Shown: positions 18,310-26,751 of the stretch, piece by piece
Position numbering within the stretch: position 1 is the stretch's first letter
How the letters are laid out: the number at the start of each line of letters is the position of its first letter
Assembly: GCA_947454145.1 (NCBI GenBank)
Contig: CANGIW010000001.1
Coordinates: 1 to 64,000, forward strand
DNA: 64,000 nucleotides
Direction of reading: 5' to 3'
Origin: Rickettsiales bacterium
GTDB lineage: Bacteria > Pseudomonadota > Alphaproteobacteria > Rickettsiales > Rickettsiaceae
Notes under the pieces: model-generated
What the model was told of the DNA's origin: nothing
The model's database searches: none
Seen by the model: only the letters and a program-made list of their open reading frames with translations
Made by a program: the position numbers and the translations under genes

Positions 18310-18759
18310 CTAACTCCTTAATTGGAGCACAGATTTATTTAAAAATAATTGTGCTTCTATGTTTCTTCGTATAATTAATCCAAGAATAATTTTTCCTCCA
18401 GCTTTATTCCAACGTAAAAATTCTTGTCTGATGTAAGTGAGTTCTTGTTTATTTATTTTTTGTCGCAAGGTTGATCTTTGTAAAGCTGCACCGCCAATAT
18501 TAAATGTTAAAGACACCAAAGCATCAAATTGATTTTGATTTAAACGATATTTTATATTACGAGTAACGCTTAGCTCACTATATAAAAGATCTTGTAGCAA
18601 TAATTCCTCAGCATATTCTTCTGTTATAATATTGAACTTTGTATTTATTATTTTATGGCCGTAACCTATCGTCCAAAATCCTCCCGAGCAAAGATAAGGC
18701 TTAGCGCTAAAGCCTTCAAATTGTTTTATTATATTTATTCCAGTCTTGCTAGTTTTCAT
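18310..18759 (-). CDS. phage-type lysozyme (glycoside hydrolase 24), endolysin
   Basis: Muramidase that cuts the MurNAc-GlcNAc bond. The 149-residue protein has the GH24 catalytic layout Glu15-x8-Cys24-x5-Thr30 (FEGFS ... YLC ... WTIGYGH), the E-8aa-D/C-5aa-T triad of P1/R21-type endolysins; Cys in place of Asp is known in this group. DALVSLTFNIGG and FLRWNKAGGK are further family marks. No signal or SAR anchor is visible, so release needs a holin, and the next upstream gene is one (3-base gap). Likely a domesticated prophage or gene transfer agent lysis gene. Confidence 0.9.
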   Translation of the reverse strand: MKTSKTGINIIKQFEGFSAKPYLCSGGFWTIGYGHKIINTKFNIITEEYAEELLLQDLLYSELSVTRNIKYRLNQNQFDALVSLTFNIGGAALQRSTLRQKINKQELTYIRQEFLRWNKAGGKIILGLIIRRNIEAQLFLNKSVLQLRS

Positions 18760-18762
18760 CAG

Positions 18763-19218
18763 TTATTTCAAAATTTTACGAAAAGTACGCTGGCCAAAAT
18801 AAAAGCTTATGATACTCGTAAATATTGCTTGATCTTCTAAAGTCCATAGCATTGCTAAGTTGTAGTCTAGTTCGCTTGCAACTTGAAGGAACTGATATTG
18901 TTTCAATTTAATAAATGCATATAAAAAGAAAAAGCTGTATGCAAGCATAGGTCTTACTGTTGCGTTAAATCCATCAACCCAACTTACACCACTATTATAG
19001 TTGCTATATAAAGCAGACATTTCTGCTATGTTTTGGCTATATTTGTTATGTTGTTCTATCTCTTGTAGCCTATCATTGTGTGATGATTGAGATATTTTTA
19101 TTTGCCTGTCAAAAAGATCCAATTCGTGTTTTTTATCTTTGTCATCTTTAAATATTCTCAATAATTCAGGAATTATTGAGCTAAAAAAGCCTATTATGGT
19201 AGCAAGCAAAGTAGTCAT
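18763..19218 (-). CDS. GTA-type holin (3TM holin family)
   Basis: The 151-residue protein matches from memory the holin family associated with gene-transfer-agent release (Holin_3TMS): a short N-terminal hydrophobic segment (1-17), a charged helical stretch with DRQIKISQSSHNDRL, then the SWVDGFNATVRPMLAYSFF motif beginning the second membrane segment (about 90-107), and a last segment near 133-145 ending FGQRTFRKILK. It would permeabilise the inner membrane so that the adjacent endolysin reaches peptidoglycan. No capsid, portal or tail genes occur in the window. Confidence 0.82.
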   Translation of the reverse strand: MTTLLATIIGFFSSIIPELLRIFKDDKDKKHELDLFDRQIKISQSSHNDRLQEIEQHNKYSQNIAEMSALYSNYNSGVSWVDGFNATVRPMLAYSFFFLYAFIKLKQYQFLQVASELDYNLAMLWTLEDQAIFTSIISFYFGQRTFRKILK

Positions 19219-19303
19219 ATATCAGAAATATTGATAGTTAATATACTATAATAGTAACTAATAAAATTTATATGACTAAGATTTCATGATAAGTAATTTG
19301 GGG

Positions 19304-20359
19304 TTATTTTATGTTGTATATTTTTTTGTAATATGTAATTAAATATTTGAACAAAATTTTAGCAATACCTAATAAAGGCATAGCTAAAAATATGAGTAGG
19401 GTGTTGTTTGATTCAGCGGCTGCCAGAATTGCTAATAATACTATAATGGGGTTTACCCCCAGATGATTACCTAATATTTTAGGTGCAAGATAATAAGTTT
19501 CAATTGCGTGGCCTAACAAAAATAATATGAAGATGTATACTAGTTTTATAGTGAAACCAAATTGAATGATGCTTACTAACAACGTAACTGTAATACTAAA
19601 AATTGCTCCAACTAATGGTAATAATAAGGAAATTCCGGATATTAGACCAAGTAACAGGTAAAATTCTACATTGATTAACCAAAGCCCTAAAATATAAGCC
19701 ACGCTCATCCAAAATATTAATGTTATTTGTCCTTTAATGTAAGCAGACAAAGATCCATCAATCTCATGTACAATAGGTTTTAAATATAGCAACCAATCTT
19801 TAGAGATTAAACTTTTAATGTTATTTGTAATTTGGTTCCAATTAATTGTTATGCAATAGCTAAGTACTGGTATTACAAAAATTGCTACTGTAATTTGTAT
19901 GGTGAATAAAGTATAACTCCATATTTTGCTAGCTATATTAATTGATGAATGCAGAATTTGTTCAATAGAATTTAGAAAATATTCATTTAAATTTTTTAGT
20001 ATACGCTCTATATCATAATTATTTATTGTGCTATTAAAAAAATATAACTTTTCTTTTAAGTAGAATATATAGTGAGGAAATTTTTTGGATAAATCTAATA
20101 ATTCAGTATAAATTATAGGTACAAGGATTTTAATAAATATCCCTAAAATGATTACGTTAAAAAAGATAGCTAAAAAAGCTGCTAGCTTTAAACTAAGGCT
20201 GAGTTTGTAACGAAGATATTTAACAATTGGGTTACTGGCATAAGCAAAAGCTGCAGAAATACAAATTAAGCTACTAGTAAATGCAACATAATGCAAAAAA
20301 GCATAAAATATATACGCAATAAGTAAAAAAGGCAGAATTTTATTTAAATTTTGTATCAT
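19304..20359 (-). CDS. AI-2E family transporter (PerM-like)
   Basis: Multi-pass inner-membrane protein of the AI-2 exporter/PerM family; substrate uncertain despite the name. The 351 residues give about seven to eight helices, in the family pattern: paired helices at the N-terminus (10-75), an amphipathic middle region, a helix near 150, then the conserved C-terminal block with PLVGAIFSITVTLLVSI and YYLAPKILGNHLGVNPIIVLLAIL. Located 28 bases downstream of the PBP1A gene on the same strand, probably co-transcribed. Confidence 0.88.
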   Translation of the reverse strand: MIQNLNKILPFLLIAYIFYAFLHYVAFTSSLICISAAFAYASNPIVKYLRYKLSLSLKLAAFLAIFFNVIILGIFIKILVPIIYTELLDLSKKFPHYIFYLKEKLYFFNSTINNYDIERILKNLNEYFLNSIEQILHSSINIASKIWSYTLFTIQITVAIFVIPVLSYCITINWNQITNNIKSLISKDWLLYLKPIVHEIDGSLSAYIKGQITLIFWMSVAYILGLWLINVEFYLLLGLISGISLLLPLVGAIFSITVTLLVSIIQFGFTIKLVYIFILFLLGHAIETYYLAPKILGNHLGVNPIIVLLAILAAAESNNTLLIFLAMPLLGIAKILFKYLITYYKKIYNIK

Positions 20360-20387
20360 ACACTTTCTCGTATTGTATACTTGTATC

Positions 20388-22709
20388 TTAATCTGTCAAA
20401 TTGAAAATATCCTCAATTTTTTCATCGTTATTTATAGATTCTTGAAATTTATTAATTTTAAAGGCTTCAAGTATTCCCCCTGTATCTATTATTTCTCCAG
20501 TGGCGGGATCTACATTAACTAATTTTATAGAAGGTGGTGGTATAAACTCCATAGGAGGGGATTTTTGTATCACTTTGCTCATAAAGTCTACAAAAATTGG
20601 AAGCGCTACATTTGATCCAGTAGATTTTTTACCTAAACTTTTAGGTGTGTCATAGCCTAGATATACTCCAACTACGAGATCCTTTTTAAACCCTATAAAC
20701 CAAACGTCTTTACTATCATTTGTACTGCCAGTCTTACCTCCTATATATTCGCCTAATTTGCTTGCTGCAAAAGATGTACCTCGTTGAACTGATCCAAGTA
20801 ATAAAGAAATTATTTGATAATTACTGTCTGAATTAACGAGTGATATTTTTTCTGGAGATTCAATCTTAGGTATATCATTTGGATCGGGGCTTTCTTTACA
20901 ATTCACACAAATATCTTTACCCCTTGCATATAATCTATTACCATTTTTATCGTTTACCAACTCAATAAAATGAGGGGATATTTTGTTGCCACCATTTACT
21001 ATTTGACTATATGCATTCACAAGTTTAAGTGGAGTTGTTTCGATAGCCCCAAGCACACTAGAGTAAAATTTAGGTGGATTTGAATTGATATTAAAGCGCT
21101 TGAATATTTCTACAACTTTGTTAATCCCAATTTGCTGAGCTATTCTTAATGTTACTAAATTTCTAGATTTTTCTAAAGCTGTTCGCATAGTAATATTGCC
21201 AAGAAAATTATCTCCGTAATTTTTTGGTGTCCATTTTGGCAAACCAGGTCCTTGATCTAACTCTATAGCGGCATCAGAAAATACAGTATTTGGTTCAATA
21301 TCTTGCTCTAAGGCAGCTAGGTAAACAAAAGGTTTAATAGTAGAACCTATTTGACGCAAAGCTTGAGTTGCTCTATCGAATTTGCTAACTGAAAAATCAT
21401 ATCCACCAGAAAGTCCTAAAACTTGACCAGTATGTGGATTCATAACTACAATAGCACCATTTATTTCAGGTATCTGTCTTAGCGCGTAACCATCATTTTT
21501 TTGTTCTACTATTATTACATCACCAATTTTGAAAGTTTTGGAGACGTCTTTATCTTTACTTTTGGTAAGAGCCCATGAATATTCAGAAGGAATTAAATTA
21601 GCTTTTTCTCCAGTCTTTAACCCTATAGTGATAGCATGTTTTTTATTAATCGCTAAAATTACAGCAATTTTATATTCTAATATCCCACTTGGTTTTGCTA
21701 GTTTTTGTAAATTTTCCTGCCAAGCATCAAGTGCTATTTTACTTATAGGACCTCTATATCCGTTATTACGATCAAATTTTCTTATGCCATCACGTAAGGC
21801 TTGGTCTGCTAATTTTTGATACTCTTTATTTAAAGAAGTGATAACCGTGAGACCACCTTTATATAGATTTTCTGATCCGTATTTGTTTATTATTTCCAAG
21901 CGTACGTATTCCGCATAGTAATCTGCCAAAAAAATATCAGCACTTGTTGGTTTGCTTAAGTTTATTTCTTCTACTAAACCTTTTCTTGCAGATTCTTCAG
22001 AAATGAAATCTTCATCTAACATTCTGCTTATTACGTAATTTTTACGCGCTTTTGCTATAGAGTAATTTTTTCTTGGATCATATTTTTCAGGAGATTTAGG
22101 AAGACCAGCTAAAAAGGCACATTCAGAAAGAGTTAGTTCTTCTACAGATTTATTGAAATAGGCTAAAGCTGCTGCGCTTACTCCATAAGATCTATATCCT
22201 AAATATATTTGGTTAAGATATAATTCTAGAATTTTTTCTTTAGAATATACTTGAGAAATTTTATAAGACAATATTGCTTCTTTTATTTTTCTACTAAAAG
22301 CACGTTCTGACGTTAACAAGAAATTTTTAACTACTTGTTGAGTTATGGTTGATGCACCTCGCATACGTTTATTTTGAGCTATATTTAATATATTGTCTAA
22401 CATAGCTTTGATAACACTAAAAACATCAATACCAGAATGTTTGTAGAAATTCTTATCTTCAGTAGCTATAAAGGCATCAATTAAAGTATTAGGTATAGCA
22501 GCTATAGGGGTAAATAGTCTGTGTTCATAAGCATATTTTTCTAACAATGTACCATCAGAGCTATAAAATCTTGTTACTGCTGGAGGGGAATAATTGGCTA
22601 ATTGTGAATAGTCTGGTAATTCTAGAGAGTAATAGTAAAAAATTCCTAATAAACCTCCTGCGCCACTTAAAGATAAGAACAATATCGTTTTAATTAAGAT
22701 ACGTAACAT
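20388..22709 (-). CDS. mrcA: penicillin-binding protein 1A, bifunctional
   Basis: Polymerises and cross-links peptidoglycan in the periplasm. The 773 residues contain an N-terminal membrane anchor (6-27); a GT51 transglycosylase domain with catalytic Glu84 in IATEDKNFYKHSGID and RGASTITQQVVKN; and a transpeptidase domain with Ser456-xx-Lys459 (GSTIKPF), SRN at 515-517 and KTGS at 659-662. All catalytic motifs are intact, so this bacterium should make cross-linked wall. murA is at 32 kb. A class A PBP in a Rickettsiaceae member is expected. Confidence 0.94.
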   Translation of the reverse strand: MLRILIKTILFLSLSGAGGLLGIFYYYSLELPDYSQLANYSPPAVTRFYSSDGTLLEKYAYEHRLFTPIAAIPNTLIDAFIATEDKNFYKHSGIDVFSVIKAMLDNILNIAQNKRMRGASTITQQVVKNFLLTSERAFSRKIKEAILSYKISQVYSKEKILELYLNQIYLGYRSYGVSAAALAYFNKSVEELTLSECAFLAGLPKSPEKYDPRKNYSIAKARKNYVISRMLDEDFISEESARKGLVEEINLSKPTSADIFLADYYAEYVRLEIINKYGSENLYKGGLTVITSLNKEYQKLADQALRDGIRKFDRNNGYRGPISKIALDAWQENLQKLAKPSGILEYKIAVILAINKKHAITIGLKTGEKANLIPSEYSWALTKSKDKDVSKTFKIGDVIIVEQKNDGYALRQIPEINGAIVVMNPHTGQVLGLSGGYDFSVSKFDRATQALRQIGSTIKPFVYLAALEQDIEPNTVFSDAAIELDQGPGLPKWTPKNYGDNFLGNITMRTALEKSRNLVTLRIAQQIGINKVVEIFKRFNINSNPPKFYSSVLGAIETTPLKLVNAYSQIVNGGNKISPHFIELVNDKNGNRLYARGKDICVNCKESPDPNDIPKIESPEKISLVNSDSNYQIISLLLGSVQRGTSFAASKLGEYIGGKTGSTNDSKDVWFIGFKKDLVVGVYLGYDTPKSLGKKSTGSNVALPIFVDFMSKVIQKSPPMEFIPPPSIKLVNVDPATGEIIDTGGILEAFKINKFQESINNDEKIEDIFNLTD

Positions 22710-22925
22710 TTGTAATTTTGTTATTTTTGTATTATTAGAAATTCATTTTTTACAGTAGTATAGCATATTTTTATAGAAATAATTATACCTACTACTAAAA
22801 TTTGCAAAAAATTGGTATATAATCTTTAAACAAAAATAGTAGTATTTAAATTTAAAGTTATGTATGGTACAATAATATCAACTAAAAGATAAAAAATATA
22901 TCTATCTAAATCTAGTATAAATCGA

Positions 22926-25900
22926 ATGCTAAAAATTTTTATACAAATTTTATTTTACTTAGCTTTAAGCTATCATAGTAATATTACCTTTGGTGATGAT
23001 ACAACGTCTGATACTAGCACAACTAACAATCATACAGTTAATGCCACAAATAGTGATGGTAACACACAAGATTCGAATATCAGCACAGACAGTAACGATA
23101 TTACTACTGGAGGATTGGGTAACTTGGGTGATTTGATTAATAATTCACCAAGTCCGCTTAAAGATTTTTTACAAGGTATAGTTAATTTGACATGCCAAAC
23201 AGCGGCCACATTTGCGATGACTTTCAGATATGAATATGCCAACACTTGTTTACCAAGCCCTGTGTTTTCTAGTTTGGTTGCTTCTACTATATCACCATAT
23301 TTTTATCAGTCTTTTTTAGTACGCCTTCATATGAGTGATTTGCCAGGCAACTGTGATCTTTCAAATAGAGCAGACCCCAATAATCCAAAAATTACTTTTG
23401 GCCTATGTAGCAATACGCAATTGTTTCTTAAAAGAGCGGAAGCTTTTGGGCTAGGGATATATAACTTAGTCACTGGATTTATTACTGGTAATTATGATAA
23501 CGCTGCTAAAGAATTTTTAAAATTTATAAACCCTACAGATTTTTTTATTATGTACAATAATAAGTCTGTAGATGATAATGGTTTTTTTATCGATATTGAT
23601 TTTTCCGGACCTCTTATATATCCAGTAATTTTACCCTGGAAAATTATAACACATAAGGATGCTATATGTGTTTCTACCATTTCTTTTACTGGTTGGATGC
23701 CAGTTGGGTGTAAATATATGTTTGAACCGATTCCAGAATCTATATATCAAAAAATTCTTTACAGCTCTGAATCAGATTCTAATGCTACTAATTCAATAGG
23801 ACCTAATGAACAAAAATCTATAGCTTTAATGCAATGTTCTAATGCGGTTGGATGTTTTGAGGCGGTAAAGAAAAATTCTTTTTCTCTTAGCAAAATTACA
23901 TCTATTGTTATAAGTTGTGTTAATACAATGCTTGTAAAAATGTTGGTGAATGAATCAGCATGTGTACTAACGGATATAGAAAACGTCATGGCAACATCAA
24001 GCTTAAAAGTTGATAGTGTAATTTATCAATTTCAAGAAAATATGAGGGGTTTTATTACAGGTTTTCTAGTGCTATATATAGCATTTTTTGGATTAAGTTT
24101 AATTCTAGGTAAAAATTTCAATCAACAAGAAATAAAAATAGCGCTGATCAAAATAATATTAGTAACTTACTTCACTCTGGGAATTGGTGGTCTTGTAAAT
24201 GGAGTTAGGGTTGAGGGGATGACAAGCTTGATTTTTCCATTATTGCTGACTGTTCCTAATGAATTTGCTTCTTGGATTGCTAATGCTGTTAGCTCAGGAC
24301 TTTGTGATTTTAGTAATGTTACTTATACTCAAGGTTATGAATATTTACAACTTTGGGATTCAATGGATTGTAAATTAGGGCATTATATAGGATTTGATAT
24401 GAGGCAAGAATTTTTAGCTGATAATTTTTTAGCTGCAAGAAATTGGAATCAATTTCAAGCAATAAGCTTTCCAGTTCCTCCTTATATTTATCTTATAATG
24501 GTTGGTTTTTATACTGGAATGGTACAACTTATAATTATAGCATTAATGTATCCTATACTTGTGATTTCAATGATAACATATGTTGTACAATTTTTTGTAG
24601 TTTCTATGATAATAATGACTATTCTTGGAATATTGAGTCCAATATTTATTCCTATGGCTTTATTCCAATTTTCTTATTCTTACTTTACTAAGTGGTTACG
24701 TTTATTTACATCTTTTGCTTTACAACCTATGATAGTAGTAGCATTTGTAACGGTTGCTTTTTCTGTATTTGATAGAGGGCTTTATGGTACATGTAAATTC
24801 TTACCACAAACAATAAATATTTTTGGAGGAGGTTTTTATAAACAACCCGCTATAGCATTTACGCTTGATAATAATCAAAATAATTATAGTGAGCAAGATT
24901 ATAATACTTGTGTAAATAGTTTAGGTTATATATTACAAAATCCTTTAGCTTGGGCTGTTAATGTTCTTACTAAAGCTGCAAAAGGAATATTTACGGGTAC
25001 TTTTTTTACAGTTCTTTTTGATGCCATAAAAAATATTTTACTCAGTATGATTATAGCTATTTTTACCATATATTTAATATTTAAGCTCAGCGGACAGCTC
25101 TCTGAATTTAGCGCATCATTAGCCATGAGTATTAGTATAGGGGGGCTTGTAAGTAGTATAGAAAATAATTTCAATACTATGATGAAAGCTGTTGCAGCAG
25201 TAGCTGCTGTAGCCTCAAAAGCAGCGGCTATGAGAACAGGAGAGGCTAGTAAAGCTTTGGGGGGTGGTGGTGTTTTTGGAAGCTTGTCATCAGGTAAAAT
25301 GTCTGAAATGACGTTAACTGGGGGCTCAATTACTACAGCAGGTTCTTCTAGTGGTGCGGGCTCAATTACTACAGCAGGTTCTTCTAGTGGTGCGGGCTCA
25401 ATTACTACAGCGAGTTCTTCTAGTGGTGCGGGCTCAATTACTACAGCGAGTTCTTCTAGTGGTGGGGGCTCAATTACTACAGCAGGTTTTTCTAGTGGTA
25501 GGGGCTCAATTACTACAGCAGGTTTTTCTAGTGGTGGGGGCTCAATTCCTAAAGCGAGTTCTTCCAGTGCTGGGGGCTCAATTACTACAGCAGGTTTTTC
25601 TAGTGGTGGGGGCTCAATTCCTAAAGCGAGTTCTTCCAGTGCTGGGGGCTCAATTCCTACACCGAGTTCTTCCAGTGGTGGGGGCTCAATTCCTACACCG
25701 AGTTCTTCCAGTGGTGGGGGCTCAATTCCTACAGCGAGTTCTTCCAGTGCTGGGGCAGTAAGTAGTAGAAACAGATCAGTTCCTCAAATTGATTTTGGAC
25801 CAAGTAAGACACCAACTGTAGAAACTATAAAAAATATAATTAAAAGTTTTCATGTGGATAAACAAATGCCCCTTTTTAGTAGTAAAGAAGAATCTTTACG

Positions 25901-26222
25901 AATGGGGGGGGTAGGTAAAAAAAATACATCTTTTGCATATATAGAGTTTAGTAAATATATTGCTAATATAGCAAAATTAGAAATAACTGATGATAGTAAA
26001 GTTGATTCTACTAAGTCTAAAAAACTAGAGAAATTTAAGGAAGTATATGCAAACACATTTAGCAGATATATAAAAGACAACCCTCATACTAAAGAACATG
26101 CAGATGAATTAGCTTTAAAACTCGAAAACTCTTTGGGTGGATCTAGTGCTCAAAATTTACGTGATATAAACAATAAAATTTTAAGGGAATTGAATATATC
26201 GCGAACAAAGACATTAAACTAA
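22926..26222 (+). CDS. VirB6-family type IV secretion protein with repeat region and extra C-terminal domain
   Basis: Polytopic inner-membrane component of the T4SS channel. The 1098 residues: signal peptide (1-23), Thr/Asn-rich stretch, Cys-rich periplasmic region (60-350, including DPNNPKITFGLCSN), VirB6/TrbL membrane core (375-740, with QGYEYLQLWDSMDCKLGHYIG and the FIPMALFQFSY segment), then twelve 12-residue Gly/Ser repeats (800-943) and a ~145-residue C-terminal domain (from about 953). The same ends are found in the VirB6 at 36 kb. It is far longer than classical VirB6 (~300), as in Rickettsia. It stands apart from virB3-virB4. It contains a G8 run. Confidence 0.9.
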   Translation: MLKIFIQILFYLALSYHSNITFGDDTTSDTSTTNNHTVNATNSDGNTQDSNISTDSNDITTGGLGNLGDLINNSPSPLKDFLQGIVNLTCQTAATFAMTFRYEYANTCLPSPVFSSLVASTISPYFYQSFLVRLHMSDLPGNCDLSNRADPNNPKITFGLCSNTQLFLKRAEAFGLGIYNLVTGFITGNYDNAAKEFLKFINPTDFFIMYNNKSVDDNGFFIDIDFSGPLIYPVILPWKIITHKDAICVSTISFTGWMPVGCKYMFEPIPESIYQKILYSSESDSNATNSIGPNEQKSIALMQCSNAVGCFEAVKKNSFSLSKITSIVISCVNTMLVKMLVNESACVLTDIENVMATSSLKVDSVIYQFQENMRGFITGFLVLYIAFFGLSLILGKNFNQQEIKIALIKIILVTYFTLGIGGLVNGVRVEGMTSLIFPLLLTVPNEFASWIANAVSSGLCDFSNVTYTQGYEYLQLWDSMDCKLGHYIGFDMRQEFLADNFLAARNWNQFQAISFPVPPYIYLIMVGFYTGMVQLIIIALMYPILVISMITYVVQFFVVSMIIMTILGILSPIFIPMALFQFSYSYFTKWLRLFTSFALQPMIVVAFVTVAFSVFDRGLYGTCKFLPQTINIFGGGFYKQPAIAFTLDNNQNNYSEQDYNTCVNSLGYILQNPLAWAVNVLTKAAKGIFTGTFFTVLFDAIKNILLSMIIAIFTIYLIFKLSGQLSEFSASLAMSISIGGLVSSIENNFNTMMKAVAAVAAVASKAAAMRTGEASKALGGGGVFGSLSSGKMSEMTLTGGSITTAGSSSGAGSITTAGSSSGAGSITTASSSSGAGSITTASSSSGGGSITTAGFSSGRGSITTAGFSSGGGSIPKASSSSAGGSITTAGFSSGGGSIPKASSSSAGGSIPTPSSSSGGGSIPTPSSSSGGGSIPTASSSSAGAVSSRNRSVPQIDFGPSKTPTVETIKNIIKSFHVDKQMPLFSSKEESLRMGGVGKKNTSFAYIEFSKYIANIAKLEITDDSKVDSTKSKKLEKFKEVYANTFSRYIKDNPHTKEHADELALKLENSLGGSSAQNLRDINNKILRELNISRTKTLN
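25323..25754 (+). repeat. twelve 36-bp tandem repeats in VirB6
   Basis: Twelve units of 36 bp encode 12-residue blocks such as GSITTAGSSSGA, GSITTAGFSSGG, GSIPKASSSSAG and GSIPTPSSSSGG. Variant units alternate in a way that suggests unit-block duplication. The unit length keeps the frame, so copy number can vary without disrupting the protein. GC content is clearly above that of the neighbours. Confidence 0.95.
25904..25911 (+). repeat. homopolymeric G8 tract in VirB6
   Basis: Eight Gs encode part of MGGVGKK at about residues 993-996, followed shortly by an A8 run. Slippage would remove the last ~100 residues, the extra C-terminal domain, and leave the membrane core. Confidence 0.8.
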
Positions 26223-26330
26223 ATTAGTAATGGAATGAATTACACTAAGACCTAAATAAACATTCATTAAAGATTGCATATCAATATGTTTAATTTATTT
26301 TTAATTAAAATTTGCTCAACATTTTGCTTA

Positions 26331-26585
26331 GCTTAACATAACTTTTTCGAAAACATTTTTATCGCAATTACCTTCAAAAATAACAGGAGATATCAACTTT
26401 TTGTTACGAAGACCACAATTATACTAATCTTTCTTTGGAAAGGAATACAAACCTTTCTTAAAATTTTACTCCATAGCACCTCGAGTTTTCACTTCTCCAG
26501 CCATGAGTTAAACAAACGATATCTTCAATAACAGATTCATCCAAAAATACTAACCTTTTTTGCAATTTTTGATATGGTTGATATA
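26331..26585 (-). pseudogene. IS630-family transposase remnant
   Basis: Translating the minus strand piecewise gives RLVFLDESVIEDIVCLTHG, then WRSENSRCYGVKF, and after a frameshift LRNKKLISPVIFEGNCDKN and VFEKVMLS. This matches the IS630/Tc1-like DDE core from memory: FLDES with the catalytic Asp, the HGW..RCYG block, and LI.P..FEG....VF. At least one frameshift and stops break the frame, and both ends are missing, so it is dead. It lies between the VirB6 gene and the fusA operon, next to a 64-bp tandem repeat. Confidence 0.7.
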
Positions 26586-26714
26586 AACTTACCCATCAAT
26601 TGGTAATTTCTTTTTTGAAAAAAGGGGGGGCAGAGAACACTATATAATAAACTCACCCATCAATTGGTAATTTCTTTTTTGAAAAAGGGGGGGGGCAGAG
26701 AACACTATATAATA
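26586..26714. repeat. 64/65-bp tandem duplication with A/G tract variation
   Basis: Two adjacent copies (26586-26649 and 26650-26714) share the ACCCATCAATTGGTAATTTC and CAGAGAACACTATATAATAA blocks. They differ mainly at the homopolymers: A6G7 in copy 1 (Gs at 26624-26630) and A5G9 in copy 2 (Gs at 26687-26695). That difference is direct evidence of homopolymer slippage since duplication. Confidence 0.88.
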
Positions 26715-26728
26715 AATGATGTTCTCTG
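26696..26728 (-). terminator. hairpin downstream of fusA
   Basis: A 9-bp stem (CAGAGAACA at 26696-26704, TGTTCTCTG at 26720-26728) with a 15-base loop follows the fusA stop by about 23 bases. On the minus strand it is followed by a C-run and then Ts rather than a direct U-run, so termination efficiency is uncertain. One arm belongs to the 64-bp repeat. Confidence 0.45.
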
Positions 26729-26751
26729 AATTAAAATGAAAAGTTTAAAAT

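Noticed and set aside
18156-18374. 72-codon frame overlapping the end of the 459-aa gene and lysozyme
   Set aside because: Out-of-frame reading across a 48-bp repeat and into the opposite-strand lysozyme gene.
25323-25754. CRISPR array
   Set aside because: Units are contiguous, in frame, with no unique spacers; it is a coding tandem repeat.
25351-25761. 136-codon frame VGAQLLQQV... inside the VirB6 repeats
   Set aside because: It is a second reading frame kept open only because the 36-bp unit has no stop in that frame; VirB6 itself covers it.
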